Shown here one piece after another: positions 28,783-37,585 of a DNA stretch of 64,000 bases (its first letter is position 1; every line of letters begins with the position of its first letter). A model generated the notes under the pieces. That model saw nothing but the letters and a program-made list of their open reading frames with translations, did not search any database and had not been told where the DNA came from. This DNA is from Jiulongibacter sediminis. Its GTDB lineage: Bacteria > Bacteroidota > Bacteroidia > Cytophagales > Spirosomataceae. The stretch spans positions 868,001-932,000 of the forward strand of contig NZ_LGTQ01000006.1 of NCBI RefSeq assembly GCF_001306455.1, read 5' to 3'. The translations under genes were made by a program, and so were the position numbers.

Positions 28783-29931
28783 CTACAAATCGTTCACTGA
28801 TGTAGTGCTAATATTCTTTGTAGGAATGTTATAGTTCAATGTAATTCTCCAGGTATTGGCCAATGGGTTTCCAGAGGTCGTTGGGATAAGGTAGGCAATA
28901 TCAAGGCCGTAAAGGTCTTTCAATTTAAGGCCTGCACCCATGGTGACATATTTACGACCACCTTTTGAGATGGGCTCAAAGAAATAACCAGCTCTGATCG
29001 CCAATAATTTTTGATACAAATACTCGGCACCTACCGAGCTTGTAAATTCTCTCATTTCTTCTCCGAAACCATCAGGAGCATCGCCAAAAGATTTGAAAAT
29101 CGCTTCAACAGTTCCATATCTTGGCAACGTACCATCTTCCTGTGGTGTTGGAACCAACAGCTTGTTGAAATCCAGTAGGAAGTTGAATTGGTTGCTCTCG
29201 TCCGGTCTAACGGTTATCGCTGTTCCAAACTTCAGATTCATTGGTAAGAAATACTCCTTATCTAATCCGTAATTTACTTTACCGCCAATATTACTAAGGG
29301 TTAAACCAAAGGCCACGTCAGTTTTCTTGAGCTCATCGGTTGGTCTGTCTTTATGATAATAAAAGCTCAGATCACCTGCAGCTGATTTCGCCGGTTTACT
29401 CACCTGGCCGTTTACCGCCTGATTTCCGATAAGGTTTGAATTGATAAATTTCAAATTAATACCGGCCGAAAAATCTGGTCCAAGTTTCATAGCATAACCA
29501 CCGGCAAGGGCAAATTCTCTCGATTGAAAATCTCCTGCAAAAGCACCAGTATTGGTCGTGAACTCTATCAAACCTTGATTAAAGTAAGTGAAGCCTAACG
29601 TCACGGCTTTGCCATCACCCACCTTTTTGTACATTGAGGTATTTAACAAGCCCATATCACCAACAAGGTCTCTGAGCCATGGAGCATATGAGAAGTTAAT
29701 ACCGGCATTATTGTCTATTTCCGCAAGTTTTGCGGTATTCCAGTAGACCGAGTTCACATCCGGAGTGCTGGCTACACCGGCATCACCCATTGCAGCTGCT
29801 CTTGAATCAGGTGAAATCGTCAGGAACGGTACCGCCGAAGAAACAATGCGATAATTATTCGTGATTGATTGAGAGAAAGCTGAGCCACTTAAGAGGCTTA
29901 GTGTAATTAGGGTAATGAGACGGTTTCTCAT
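28783..29931 (-). CDS. porV: Type IX secretion system outer-membrane protein PorV (LptO)
   Basis: 382 residues from the ATG at 29931, which gives a signal peptide ending LSGSAFSQ. The start of the mature protein, VSSAVPFLTISPDSRAAAMGDAGVAS, is strongly conserved in PorV, and the rest is a FadL-like 14-strand barrel (for example SVYWNTAKLAEID, ALAGGYAMKLGPDFSAGINLKFI). PorV shuttles cargo with C-terminal sorting domains from the translocon to the PorU sortase. Here it lies directly downstream of porU (64 bp), a linkage seen in many Bacteroidota. The first gene of this window encodes a probable substrate. Confidence 0.95.
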   Translation of the reverse strand: MRNRLITLITLSLLSGSAFSQSITNNYRIVSSAVPFLTISPDSRAAAMGDAGVASTPDVNSVYWNTAKLAEIDNNAGINFSYAPWLRDLVGDMGLLNTSMYKKVGDGKAVTLGFTYFNQGLIEFTTNTGAFAGDFQSREFALAGGYAMKLGPDFSAGINLKFINSNLIGNQAVNGQVSKPAKSAAGDLSFYYHKDRPTDELKKTDVAFGLTLSNIGGKVNYGLDKEYFLPMNLKFGTAITVRPDESNQFNFLLDFNKLLVPTPQEDGTLPRYGTVEAIFKSFGDAPDGFGEEMREFTSSVGAEYLYQKLLAIRAGYFFEPISKGGRKYVTMGAGLKLKDLYGLDIAYLIPTTSGNPLANTWRITLNYNIPTKNISTTSVNDL

Positions 29932-29995
29932 GCTTAGTTTTAAGGTTTTTCTTTTATGTGCGTCAGAACGGCTCAAATTTACCATCTTTTTAAGT

Positions 29996-32900
29996 CTACT
30001 TCCAAAATAACAATGGAGCCGAAACGACAGACTCCCCTTTTTGACCATTTAAACCAGTTACAATCTTAACGAAATATTTGCCGTTTGCTGTTAAAAATTC
30101 ATCAAGATTCATACCAAACCGAAGCTCTTCAGGGCAATCACGGCAGTCGGTTAACTCGTAATATAACTCTTTGCCATTCAGGTCGTAAACTGAAATTCGA
30201 ATATTAAGCTCTTCACCAGCTTTATTATGTGAGAATAAAATATTCAAAATGTCCTCAGAAATATTCGGATATATTCTCGTTAGCTCAGTTTCAAACTCCT
30301 CCGACTCCGGTGTAATGGTAAACGCCTCGGTAGTTTGGTTATTATAGATGTCAGAAATTTTTAATTGTATGGTATTCGGGCGATTTGAAGTCAGTTTTGG
30401 TAGAAAAAACTCAATTTTACCATCTGTCAGGTTTATGGCCTGAAAGTCGTCATTAAGGATGTACTCTATAGTGTCATTGACGAATAAGGAAATGTTATGC
30501 TCTGGTGTTAAGGAGCTTACATTAACTCCACTTTCGTCAAAAGTAAGAATTGTCAAAATTCCGGTTTCCTGATTGTAATTCATCGTAACTTCAGGAGGTG
30601 TGTGGTCAGTTATATTCTGCTCCCTCTCATCACTAATTAGGACCTTATCAAAACCACCAATAGCCTGATGACCATTGCTTTTGTTTACTGCATATAAATA
30701 GATTTGACCATAATCCATGCCCTCAGCGATGTTTTGAGTTAGACGAATGTCAATTTGAAATTCTCCGTTAACAACCTCGGCTTTTCCCTGAAAGAGAAGG
30801 TTCGAAATCTCAGTGTACCCCATTTTGCTATTGCCGGAATTGCCGAGTGTGCTTTTTTGAACGGCCTTATCAAAAATAGAAATCAGAGCTGTTCCAAAAA
30901 ATGTCTTGTCCCCTGTGCCACCCATAAGTGAATACACCTCTCCTGATTTCAGAATAAAGTCCTCAGGTGCTTCACCATTGATACTGTAAACCTCAATCTT
31001 TTCTGAAGGAAAATTAATTCGCATAGAAGGGTCACCCAAAAGCGAAAAATTACGGTTGACTTCACCTTGAATAGAATTGTTCTTGGTCTCTCTGAAAACA
31101 TCTCCAAGCCTTTGGTGTTCAAAGAGCTGTTTATAAAAGGCTTCGTTTATTTTAAAGTTTGTACTTGAAAAGACAGGTCTTGTTGTAGTTAAAAGGGCAG
31201 GAGAACCACCATTTGGGTTAAGTAAGGCAAGTTCCGCTCCTGAAACCACGGCCGGATTATCATACCGTCCGAATTCACAGGTAGCCGTAAACAGAATGGG
31301 CATATTATCCAGATTTCGCCATTGCGTTATTTCTGAAATGGTGAGTAGCTTTTCATCTGTCCAGCCATCCTCAGAGCCATGGCCATTAAAATTGACAATC
31401 AAGGCACCGCTATTCATCACCTTCTCAAAAGCCTCATTGGCTTCTTTTGATCGCTCACCCAGCTCGGTTGAAGTTTGAGCAAAGGCATCCAAGTAAATTT
31501 TTTGAGGCTGCAGGGCGGGATAGTTCTCTTTTACCAGGTCTGAAAATTGCTCTGCGTCTCGTTGGTGAATGTTCAAATCTGCATCATCAGCCACGAAAGC
31601 GACTTTGCGTTTCCAGGTTTCTCTTTCATAATGTGATTGGTCGTAGTGCATCAGCTTCTCAGCCAATCGCTGTGCTTCCAGTTTTGTTTTAACTGGCAGG
31701 CGACCTACCGCAATATCAAGACTATGATCGTCGGACCGACTTGAAATCCACCTTCCGTTCACTGAATATCCCTCGGGCCATTCACCTTCGTGATCTTCCA
31801 GAAAGCCGAAATAATCATCGGACGAATAGCTGTAAATGGGCTCCAGTGACTCCTTGCTTTCGTAAGTTGGAATGAGGCGATCTGGGAAAATATAGCTCAG
31901 GCCATTATTGTTTTTTAGGTCAAAATTGGTGTCGCCAAAGAGCAGCAGGTATTTGAATTTTTCAGGGTTCTGTTTCCAGAGATCACGACAATAATTTCGA
32001 ATGGCTGTAGGGTCGGTTTTGCCTCCTGAATATTGATGGTAAATCAATTCTAACTCTGCCGTCGCTACTTCAAGGCCATCATTTGAGCTACGGTAGTCCG
32101 CCAGCAATTGAGCTTCTTTTTTGAAATATTGAGGATAAACAATCAGTAATTCCGGAGCCGAATTGGGTATAGGTTCAATAGTGATCTCTTCAATAGACTT
32201 TGGTTGAAAAACGTTCTCCAGATCAAAAAAGGCCAGTTTGGTAAGCGAATTGCTGGCAGCAACTGAAACCAGACCATTCTCACTTTTTAATGAGGACACA
32301 TTTCCCGGATCAGAAATATCCCAAACGTGCTGTGTTTGAGAAAGATTGAGTCCGAATTGAAAATTTCCCTCACCAAAATACCATGCCTGATGCTGCTCAG
32401 GGTAGAAGCCCGGTTTACGTTTTCCGTTTATTTCAATGTAATCAATATAGGCTCCTGAGGAAATATCAATCTCCTGAGGTAGCTGAAAAGTGAAAGTGAG
32501 ATTTTCAGAATCGGGTGTGAATTGAAACGCTTTCTCACTGATTTCTCCGGCCCGGTTATAACGTTTATAATAATCGTTTCTTCGGTAATTGATGAGGCTA
32601 AGTGGCATTTGACCCAAGGCTTCTCCGTTCTGGAACAAGCTCAGATCAGTATCTTCATAGGTTTGGCTAACAATCTTGAAGTTGGCATTTAAATCCTCAG
32701 TCAGGTCGAGGCCTGGTATGCTGAAGGACTTGTCAATCTCAGAGAAAAAGTAGTCGCCCAGCCACTCACGGCCTGAGTTCAGGAGATTGATAAACTCGGG
32801 CTCATAAAACTCAAAATGGTGTAGTGATTCTACTTTTTGGGTATTGGACACTTGTGAATTTGAATTCTCGATTTTTTTGGAAGGAGAGTCGCTAATTTCA

Positions 32901-33292
32901 GCTAGAATATAACTGTATTTAGAGTAGGGGTGCTGTTTATGTTGCAATTGATCCCCTTCGGGGAAAATAGCATCAGGTCCTTCCGCATAAAAAAAGATAT
33001 AGTCGTTTTTATCAAAAGAGCCGTCGTTATCATTTGTAAAAACAGGGATTTCAGTCCAATCTACGTTTATCTGCTCAGTGTTTTGCTGAGGCAATATTTT
33101 TTGAGGTGAGTGGTAGAATTTGAGGTTTTGAGGATTAATCTGCCGCCATGAAAGTCCGAAATCTTTGAGAACGCTTCGGTCAATTTTGTACACGCCGTCT
33201 TTCTCAATCGCGATTTTGAAATAGCTTTTCTGCCCAAAACTGCTCAGGGCAAAAAACAAAAAACAGTACGTCAGAAATGAAGTTTTAGACAT
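29996..33292 (-). CDS. porU: Type IX secretion system sortase PorU (C25 family)
   Basis: 1098 residues with signal peptide …ALSSFGQ. An N-terminal beta-rich region (about 20-380) precedes a gingipain-like C25 peptidase domain: LLLFGDTNFD (449), VNFNGHGSEDGW (catalytic His638), LFTATCEFGRYDNP (catalytic Cys672) and NFSLLGDPSMRINFP. The C-terminus has an Ig-like module and a sorting-domain-like end, as PorU itself carries a retained CTD. PorU removes cargo CTDs and attaches the proteins to anionic LPS. It starts 9 bp after the SprT-like gene and precedes porV, so the three are probably one transcript. Confidence 0.95.
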   Translation of the reverse strand: MSKTSFLTYCFLFFALSSFGQKSYFKIAIEKDGVYKIDRSVLKDFGLSWRQINPQNLKFYHSPQKILPQQNTEQINVDWTEIPVFTNDNDGSFDKNDYIFFYAEGPDAIFPEGDQLQHKQHPYSKYSYILAEISDSPSKKIENSNSQVSNTQKVESLHHFEFYEPEFINLLNSGREWLGDYFFSEIDKSFSIPGLDLTEDLNANFKIVSQTYEDTDLSLFQNGEALGQMPLSLINYRRNDYYKRYNRAGEISEKAFQFTPDSENLTFTFQLPQEIDISSGAYIDYIEINGKRKPGFYPEQHQAWYFGEGNFQFGLNLSQTQHVWDISDPGNVSSLKSENGLVSVAASNSLTKLAFFDLENVFQPKSIEEITIEPIPNSAPELLIVYPQYFKKEAQLLADYRSSNDGLEVATAELELIYHQYSGGKTDPTAIRNYCRDLWKQNPEKFKYLLLFGDTNFDLKNNNGLSYIFPDRLIPTYESKESLEPIYSYSSDDYFGFLEDHEGEWPEGYSVNGRWISSRSDDHSLDIAVGRLPVKTKLEAQRLAEKLMHYDQSHYERETWKRKVAFVADDADLNIHQRDAEQFSDLVKENYPALQPQKIYLDAFAQTSTELGERSKEANEAFEKVMNSGALIVNFNGHGSEDGWTDEKLLTISEITQWRNLDNMPILFTATCEFGRYDNPAVVSGAELALLNPNGGSPALLTTTRPVFSSTNFKINEAFYKQLFEHQRLGDVFRETKNNSIQGEVNRNFSLLGDPSMRINFPSEKIEVYSINGEAPEDFILKSGEVYSLMGGTGDKTFFGTALISIFDKAVQKSTLGNSGNSKMGYTEISNLLFQGKAEVVNGEFQIDIRLTQNIAEGMDYGQIYLYAVNKSNGHQAIGGFDKVLISDEREQNITDHTPPEVTMNYNQETGILTILTFDESGVNVSSLTPEHNISLFVNDTIEYILNDDFQAINLTDGKIEFFLPKLTSNRPNTIQLKISDIYNNQTTEAFTITPESEEFETELTRIYPNISEDILNILFSHNKAGEELNIRISVYDLNGKELYYELTDCRDCPEELRFGMNLDEFLTANGKYFVKIVTGLNGQKGESVVSAPLLFWK

Positions 33293-33301
33293 GCCGGTTA
33301 T

Positions 33302-33991
33302 CTAACGATCAACAGGAGTGATTTCTGCGAGCAGAGGAATCGTATATTTTCTTTTTGAAGCAATTTCCATGCAAACTGCCCGGGTTCTTTTGGCTTCGAG
33401 CTTTTTGAAAATACGTTTTTTGAAGACAAAAGATTGCCCAAGCTCAATATCCTCCAGATGAATGGCCGCCGCTTTTCGGTTTTCATCAAATGCCCTGAAA
33501 GCTCTCATAAGCTGGGCATCGCGGGTAGAGGAGGCCTTTGGGTTTCGCATATGCAGACTTAAAGGCATCAGAATTTCCGGCGGGAAAACCTTTTCATTGA
33601 GAAGTGGCAACATCAATTCTCTGAAACGACTTTTCCACTCCTCACCATGGGGCAAGGTTTTCTTTTTCCGATCAAAAATAAATACCCGTTGATGGGCTAC
33701 TTCGTGGATATAGGTGACCAGGAAATTGTAGACATTCAGATCATGATTCACGGTGATGGTGTGGTGGCCGTTCTGAAACCGGTAATTGCCAAGGCAGCTA
33801 TTTCGGCTACGGGTAATTTTAAATGAAAATGGGTGCTCTTGCCAAAGGTTTACGCAATACTCCAAAGCGTTTTCCGGAACCTGAGTTTTGAGAACCTCTG
33901 TGAGTTTCACTGCAGATGCATTTCCGTTACTCGAACTTCTTGGTTTCGCTGTCTTTAAGGGCCGGGAAAGTATTTTTTTGAGTCGCAACAT
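33302..33991 (-). CDS. SprT-like zinc metallopeptidase-fold protein
   Basis: 229 residues, cytoplasmic (no signal). It holds the zinc motif HEVAH (96-100) in a context typical of SprT-like proteins: NHDLNVYNFLVTYIHEVAHQRVF, then GEEWKSRFRELMLPLL with a possible third ligand downstream. SprT/Spartan relatives in eukaryotes cut DNA-protein crosslinks; the role of bacterial members is largely unproven. It is the first gene of a cluster with porU and porV, 9 bp upstream of porU; I infer shared transcription but not shared function. The start at 33991 faces cysS across 123 bp. Confidence 0.85.
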   Translation of the reverse strand: MLRLKKILSRPLKTAKPRSSSNGNASAVKLTEVLKTQVPENALEYCVNLWQEHPFSFKITRSRNSCLGNYRFQNGHHTITVNHDLNVYNFLVTYIHEVAHQRVFIFDRKKKTLPHGEEWKSRFRELMLPLLNEKVFPPEILMPLSLHMRNPKASSTRDAQLMRAFRAFDENRKAAAIHLEDIELGQSFVFKKRIFKKLEAKRTRAVCMEIASKRKYTIPLLAEITPVDR

Positions 33992-34085
33992 TGGTTTTCA
34001 ATCAGAAAAGCAGCGTCAGGTTTTATTCTTCTGACTTTAAAATGCCGAATACGCTTTTTATCTCGGCCTTTTCCATGCAAATGAA

Positions 34086-34093
34086 TAGATTTG
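34086..34093 (+). promoter_or_regulatory. cysS promoter, -7 element
   Basis: TAGATTTG, a perfect TAnnTTTG, 21 bp before the cysS ATG. There is no clear TTTG at -33. Confidence 0.6.
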
Positions 34094-34114
34094 TGGCGAA
34101 TTTAAGCACATTGA

Positions 34115-35602
34115 ATGAGAGAACTTAAGATTTTCAATACACTAACTAGAAAAAAGGAAGTTTTTGAGCCTGTTACCGAAGGATATGTAGGAATGTACGT
34201 CTGTGGCCCCACGGTTTATAGTAATGCTCACCTCGGGAATGTTCGTACTTTTCTCACTTTTGATGTGCTCTTCAGATACCTTAGAACCATTGGTTATAAG
34301 GTCAGATATGTCAGAAATATCACCGATGTAGGCCACCTGGTTGGTGATGGAGATGAGGGTGAAGATAAAATCGGGAAGATCGCCAAACTGGAAAAATTGG
34401 AGCCTATGGAGGTGGTACAGCGATACACCAATGACTTTCATCAGGTGCTTGAACAGTTTAATTTTCTGCCGCCGAGTGTGGAGCCTACAGCCACCGGTCA
34501 CATGATTGAGCAGATCGAGGCTGTAAAAGATTTAATTGAGAAAGGACTAGCTTATGAATCAAAGGGTTCGGTCTATTTTGATATTGAAAAATACAATGAA
34601 AAGGGTGGTTCGTACGGTAAACTCTCCGGCAGAATTCTGGAGGACCTCCTCAATGAAACCCGCGAACTTGACGGTCAATCTGAAAAGCGTAATCCGCTTG
34701 ATTTTGCTATCTGGAAGAACGCTTCGCCCGAGCATATTATGCAGTGGCCAAGCCCGTGGGGAATGGGTTTCCCGGGCTGGCACCTAGAGTGTACCTGCAT
34801 GAGCACCAAGTATTTGGGTGATCAGTTTGATATTCATGGCGGAGGTATGGATCTTAAATTTCCGCATCACGAGTGTGAAATAGCACAGGGTTCCAGTTTG
34901 ACAGGAAAAGATCCTGTTCGGTATTGGATGCACACCAATATGTTGACCGTAAATGGGCAGAAAATGTCAAAATCACTTGGAAATAGCTTTTTGCCTGCTC
35001 AGCTTTTTGCCGGAGATCACGAGTTGCTGGATCAGCCATATAGCCCGATGACGGTTCGCTTCTTTATGTTGCAATCGCAATACAGGAGTACGCTTGATTT
35101 CTCAAACGATGCCTTGAAGGGATCACAAAAAGCTTTCAGAAGATTGCTCAATGGTTTGAGAATTGTAAAAACACTTGAATTTGTATCCTCAGAGACCGAG
35201 ATAGAAGAGAAGAAGAAAACCGATGTGGTAAAAGCCATTGAAGGTTTTTATGATGCTCTGGGTGATGATCTCAATACGGCCGTTGGTATAGCTCACTTGT
35301 TTACCATGTTGAAATACATCAACATGATTTACATGAATCAGCTGCCTGCCGCAGCTTTGGGCGAAACCACTTTTAATGCTCTGAAAGAAAAGTATGTTCT
35401 GTTTTTTGAGGATGTTCTTGGTCTTCAGGAAGAACAAAACGGAAGCGATGTCGCTGTTTTGAACGGAATGCTTGAAATCTACAAAGAGTACAAAGCCAAT
35501 CGTCAGTTTGATAAGATTGACCAGATCAGAGCCTATTTTAAAGACAACGGAATGGTGATCAAAGACCTGAAACACCGAATCGACTGGGCCTGGGAGGAGT
35601 AA
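34115..35602 (+). CDS. cysS: Cysteinyl-tRNA synthetase
   Basis: A class I aminoacyl-tRNA synthetase of 495 residues that charges tRNA-Cys. The zinc and cysteine site starts at MYVCGPTVYSNAHLGN, with Cys30 and the HIGH-type HLGN at 39-42; later come GWHLECTCMSTKYLG, HGGGMDLKFPHHECEIAQ (Cys and His zinc ligands) and NGQKMSKSLGN (KMSKS loop). The C-terminal helical DALR region and short tail complete the normal length. Its stop lies 2 bp from the stop of the convergent glycosyltransferase gene, with no terminator between them. Confidence 0.97.
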   Translation: MRELKIFNTLTRKKEVFEPVTEGYVGMYVCGPTVYSNAHLGNVRTFLTFDVLFRYLRTIGYKVRYVRNITDVGHLVGDGDEGEDKIGKIAKLEKLEPMEVVQRYTNDFHQVLEQFNFLPPSVEPTATGHMIEQIEAVKDLIEKGLAYESKGSVYFDIEKYNEKGGSYGKLSGRILEDLLNETRELDGQSEKRNPLDFAIWKNASPEHIMQWPSPWGMGFPGWHLECTCMSTKYLGDQFDIHGGGMDLKFPHHECEIAQGSSLTGKDPVRYWMHTNMLTVNGQKMSKSLGNSFLPAQLFAGDHELLDQPYSPMTVRFFMLQSQYRSTLDFSNDALKGSQKAFRRLLNGLRIVKTLEFVSSETEIEEKKKTDVVKAIEGFYDALGDDLNTAVGIAHLFTMLKYINMIYMNQLPAAALGETTFNALKEKYVLFFEDVLGLQEEQNGSDVAVLNGMLEIYKEYKANRQFDKIDQIRAYFKDNGMVIKDLKHRIDWAWEE

Positions 35603-35604
35603 AA

Positions 35605-36606
35605 TCAGAGGTATTTCTCAATTAGGTTTACCATCACTTTGAACGGGAAACCTACACTTACGGCAAGTTTGCTGGGTGTTTTGGGCTTTGCCAGCAGCTT
35701 TCCGTAAACACAAGGTATATTCTTTAATTCCTGAAAATGATTGGCCTTGACTTTCTGCTCGTAATCAGCATAAAGTTGCTGCAAATCAGGCCGATCTGAG
35801 AGTTTATAACGGTTTTGCTTTGTCGCAATATTATCCGTGATGTCAGGATTGAAAGTGCTGAAATGGAAGAATGTCAGCGGATTTGTTCCGTTTACTATGT
35901 ATTGACCGCTTTCTTTTGAAATAGTTCTTTCCTGAAGATTCCAGTAGGCCATATTCATCCCCGGGTCTTTGTCAATCAAAACCTTATCAAAGTACGAAGG
36001 AACCAGATTACACCAAAGCTGATCTACAAAAAGCCCGTTGCAAAGGTCGTGGATGCATTGCGTGGCAAGACGTTCTTCCCACCATTTGATAAACCGTTTT
36101 GATTCGTCAGAGTTATTGATAGCTACGAAACCGAGATTGAAAACTCCATGATTCAGAATATCATGTTCGTGAATGAAATAGTCGTTTCGGCTATCCTTAA
36201 TAGGGGAAGTGAGGTGGGGTGTTAAAACAATATTATTGCTTTGAAGTGCCTTCTCAATGTTTGAGATGCTTTTATAGACGTAAATGTCCGGGTCAAAGAA
36301 AACGAAGTTCTCGACCTCCGGATGTTTTTGCATCAAATGCGAAAAGTAGAATGGCTTTACTGAGGTGTTGAACTCAATAATGTCATAGTTCTCCTCCATC
36401 CACTTGAAATTCGGGATGTTGACCTCTTTGACCTCAATCAGGTTACAGTTTGAGTAAGTTTCACGGTATTTCTCAGGTATTCCGCTGAAATCATCTGCTA
36501 AACCAATGTAAAATTTGACCTCAGGGTTAGTCAGGCTCAATGAGTCTGCCAGGGATTTTGCCTGTGAGATATAATTATTGGAGCAGATGGTAAAAGCTAC
36601 AGTCAT
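35605..36606 (-). CDS. GT-A type glycosyltransferase
   Basis: 333 residues from the ATG at 36606; a TTG at 36624 would add six residues but lies close to the transcript start implied by the -7 element at 36635. It begins MTVAFTICSNNYISQAKSLADSL, with the nucleotide-binding pattern of GT8-like enzymes. It has the metal motif FFDPDIYVY (about 93) and a downstream NHGVFNLGFVAIN, FVDQLWCNLVP and FFHFSTFN, where Asn/Asp and His usually bind the donor. Hexose transfer onto a surface glycan or protein is plausible, but substrates are unknown. It stands alone, outside any polysaccharide cluster. Confidence 0.78.
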   Translation of the reverse strand: MTVAFTICSNNYISQAKSLADSLSLTNPEVKFYIGLADDFSGIPEKYRETYSNCNLIEVKEVNIPNFKWMEENYDIIEFNTSVKPFYFSHLMQKHPEVENFVFFDPDIYVYKSISNIEKALQSNNIVLTPHLTSPIKDSRNDYFIHEHDILNHGVFNLGFVAINNSDESKRFIKWWEERLATQCIHDLCNGLFVDQLWCNLVPSYFDKVLIDKDPGMNMAYWNLQERTISKESGQYIVNGTNPLTFFHFSTFNPDITDNIATKQNRYKLSDRPDLQQLYADYEQKVKANHFQELKNIPCVYGKLLAKPKTPSKLAVSVGFPFKVMVNLIEKYL

Positions 36607-36634
36607 AAGGGTGTTGTCACTCAAAAATGCGGGG

Positions 36635-36642
36635 CAAAAGTA
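36635..36642 (-). promoter_or_regulatory. Glycosyltransferase promoter, -7 element
   Basis: TACTTTTG on the minus strand, a perfect TAnnTTTG; the implied transcript start is about 20 nt before the ATG at 36606. Confidence 0.6.
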
Positions 36643-36668
36643 GTGAAACCTTGCCGTATGCCATAGAG

Positions 36669-37493
36669 CTAGCTTTCTTTGATGATTCCATCTGCCAGCC
36701 AGTTTGCAATAGCCTGTCGGTTATTCGGGATTAACAGCCTTCGCTGATCAAAGGAATTTGAAATATTACCGAGTTCGATATAAACGGAAGTCGGAATAGT
36801 TTCCCGTAACATCCACAAGTCTCTTGATTTAACCACACCCGTATATCCACGGCCTTTCTGATGTTCGTCGTATTCACTTTTGATAGTTGTGTACATCGTA
36901 TTGGCCAGGCTTTGGCCTGAGGTGCTTTTGGGATTATAATAGAAGAAAACGTCTATTTTATGGTCCTCATAACGGGAGTCTACATGGGTAATAATAGTAC
37001 GCTGCACCTCATACCCTTTGGCCTTATTTTCATGATAAAGCTTATTGATGGCCTCACTTCTTTGGTGCAAGCGGGCTCTCTGGTTTAATGGCATTCCTGA
37101 GCCACCCCAAACCGTTTCATCTTTATCGGGTGAAAGGTATTCTTCATCTCGGATTCCGTCATTTTCGTCACGAGTGACCATGTAAACCTTAGCACCATGT
37201 GTAATCAGGTTGCGGGCCATTCTCAGGCTAACGTCGTAAGCGTATTCATCCTCGCATAGCCAGTTGCCGTCTTTGTTGAACATGGCTCCGGGGTCAGGCC
37301 CACCATGGCCACTAACAATATAGTAGACGTGTCCTTTGAGTTGAGAGTCATATATTGGTGTTTTGGCGTAGTCTTTGCCAAAAATCGAGTAGTTAACGTA
37401 TCGTAAAGCTTCAGGAGATTTCGGATCGTCGTTAAAGGCAGACAGCACAAATAGCCCACATACCACAACGGCAGTTGAAAACAATTTTCTCAT
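36669..37493 (-). CDS. N-acetylmuramoyl-L-alanine amidase (Amidase_3 family)
   Basis: 274 residues with a signal peptide (LFSTAVVVCGLFVLSAF). The zinc-dependent amidase fold shows VYYIVSGHGGPDPGAM (first His), CEDEYAYDVSLRMARNL (Glu), RTIITHVDSRYEDHKIDVFFYYN (second His region) and SVYIELGNISNSFDQRRL (catalytic Glu). It cuts the bond between MurNAc and the stem peptide in the periplasm, in cell separation or wall turnover. No LysM or SH3 binding domain is present, so targeting must come from elsewhere. It is divergent from the M28 lipoprotein gene, with 92 bp between start codons. Confidence 0.88.
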   Translation of the reverse strand: MRKLFSTAVVVCGLFVLSAFNDDPKSPEALRYVNYSIFGKDYAKTPIYDSQLKGHVYYIVSGHGGPDPGAMFNKDGNWLCEDEYAYDVSLRMARNLITHGAKVYMVTRDENDGIRDEEYLSPDKDETVWGGSGMPLNQRARLHQRSEAINKLYHENKAKGYEVQRTIITHVDSRYEDHKIDVFFYYNPKSTSGQSLANTMYTTIKSEYDEHQKGRGYTGVVKSRDLWMLRETIPTSVYIELGNISNSFDQRRLLIPNNRQAIANWLADGIIKES

Positions 37494-37585
37494 TTTTTTA
37501 CGGTTTATTAGAAAAGCAGGTTTTACCCTTTTTATTTTGGCCGCTGAAAGGTCAGCCAGACCATTATTATATCAAAAATAGACAG

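Noticed and set aside
29932-30048. 39-residue extension of PorV overlapping porU
   Set aside because: PorV needs an N-terminal signal peptide, which begins at the ATG at 29931.
33298-33489. 63-codon frame within the SprT-like gene
   Set aside because: Same-strand shadow frame fully inside a gene with an intact HEVAH motif.
37475-37585. Longer N-terminus for the M28 lipoprotein
   Set aside because: It would overlap the divergent amidase gene and bury the lipoprotein signal that begins at 37586.
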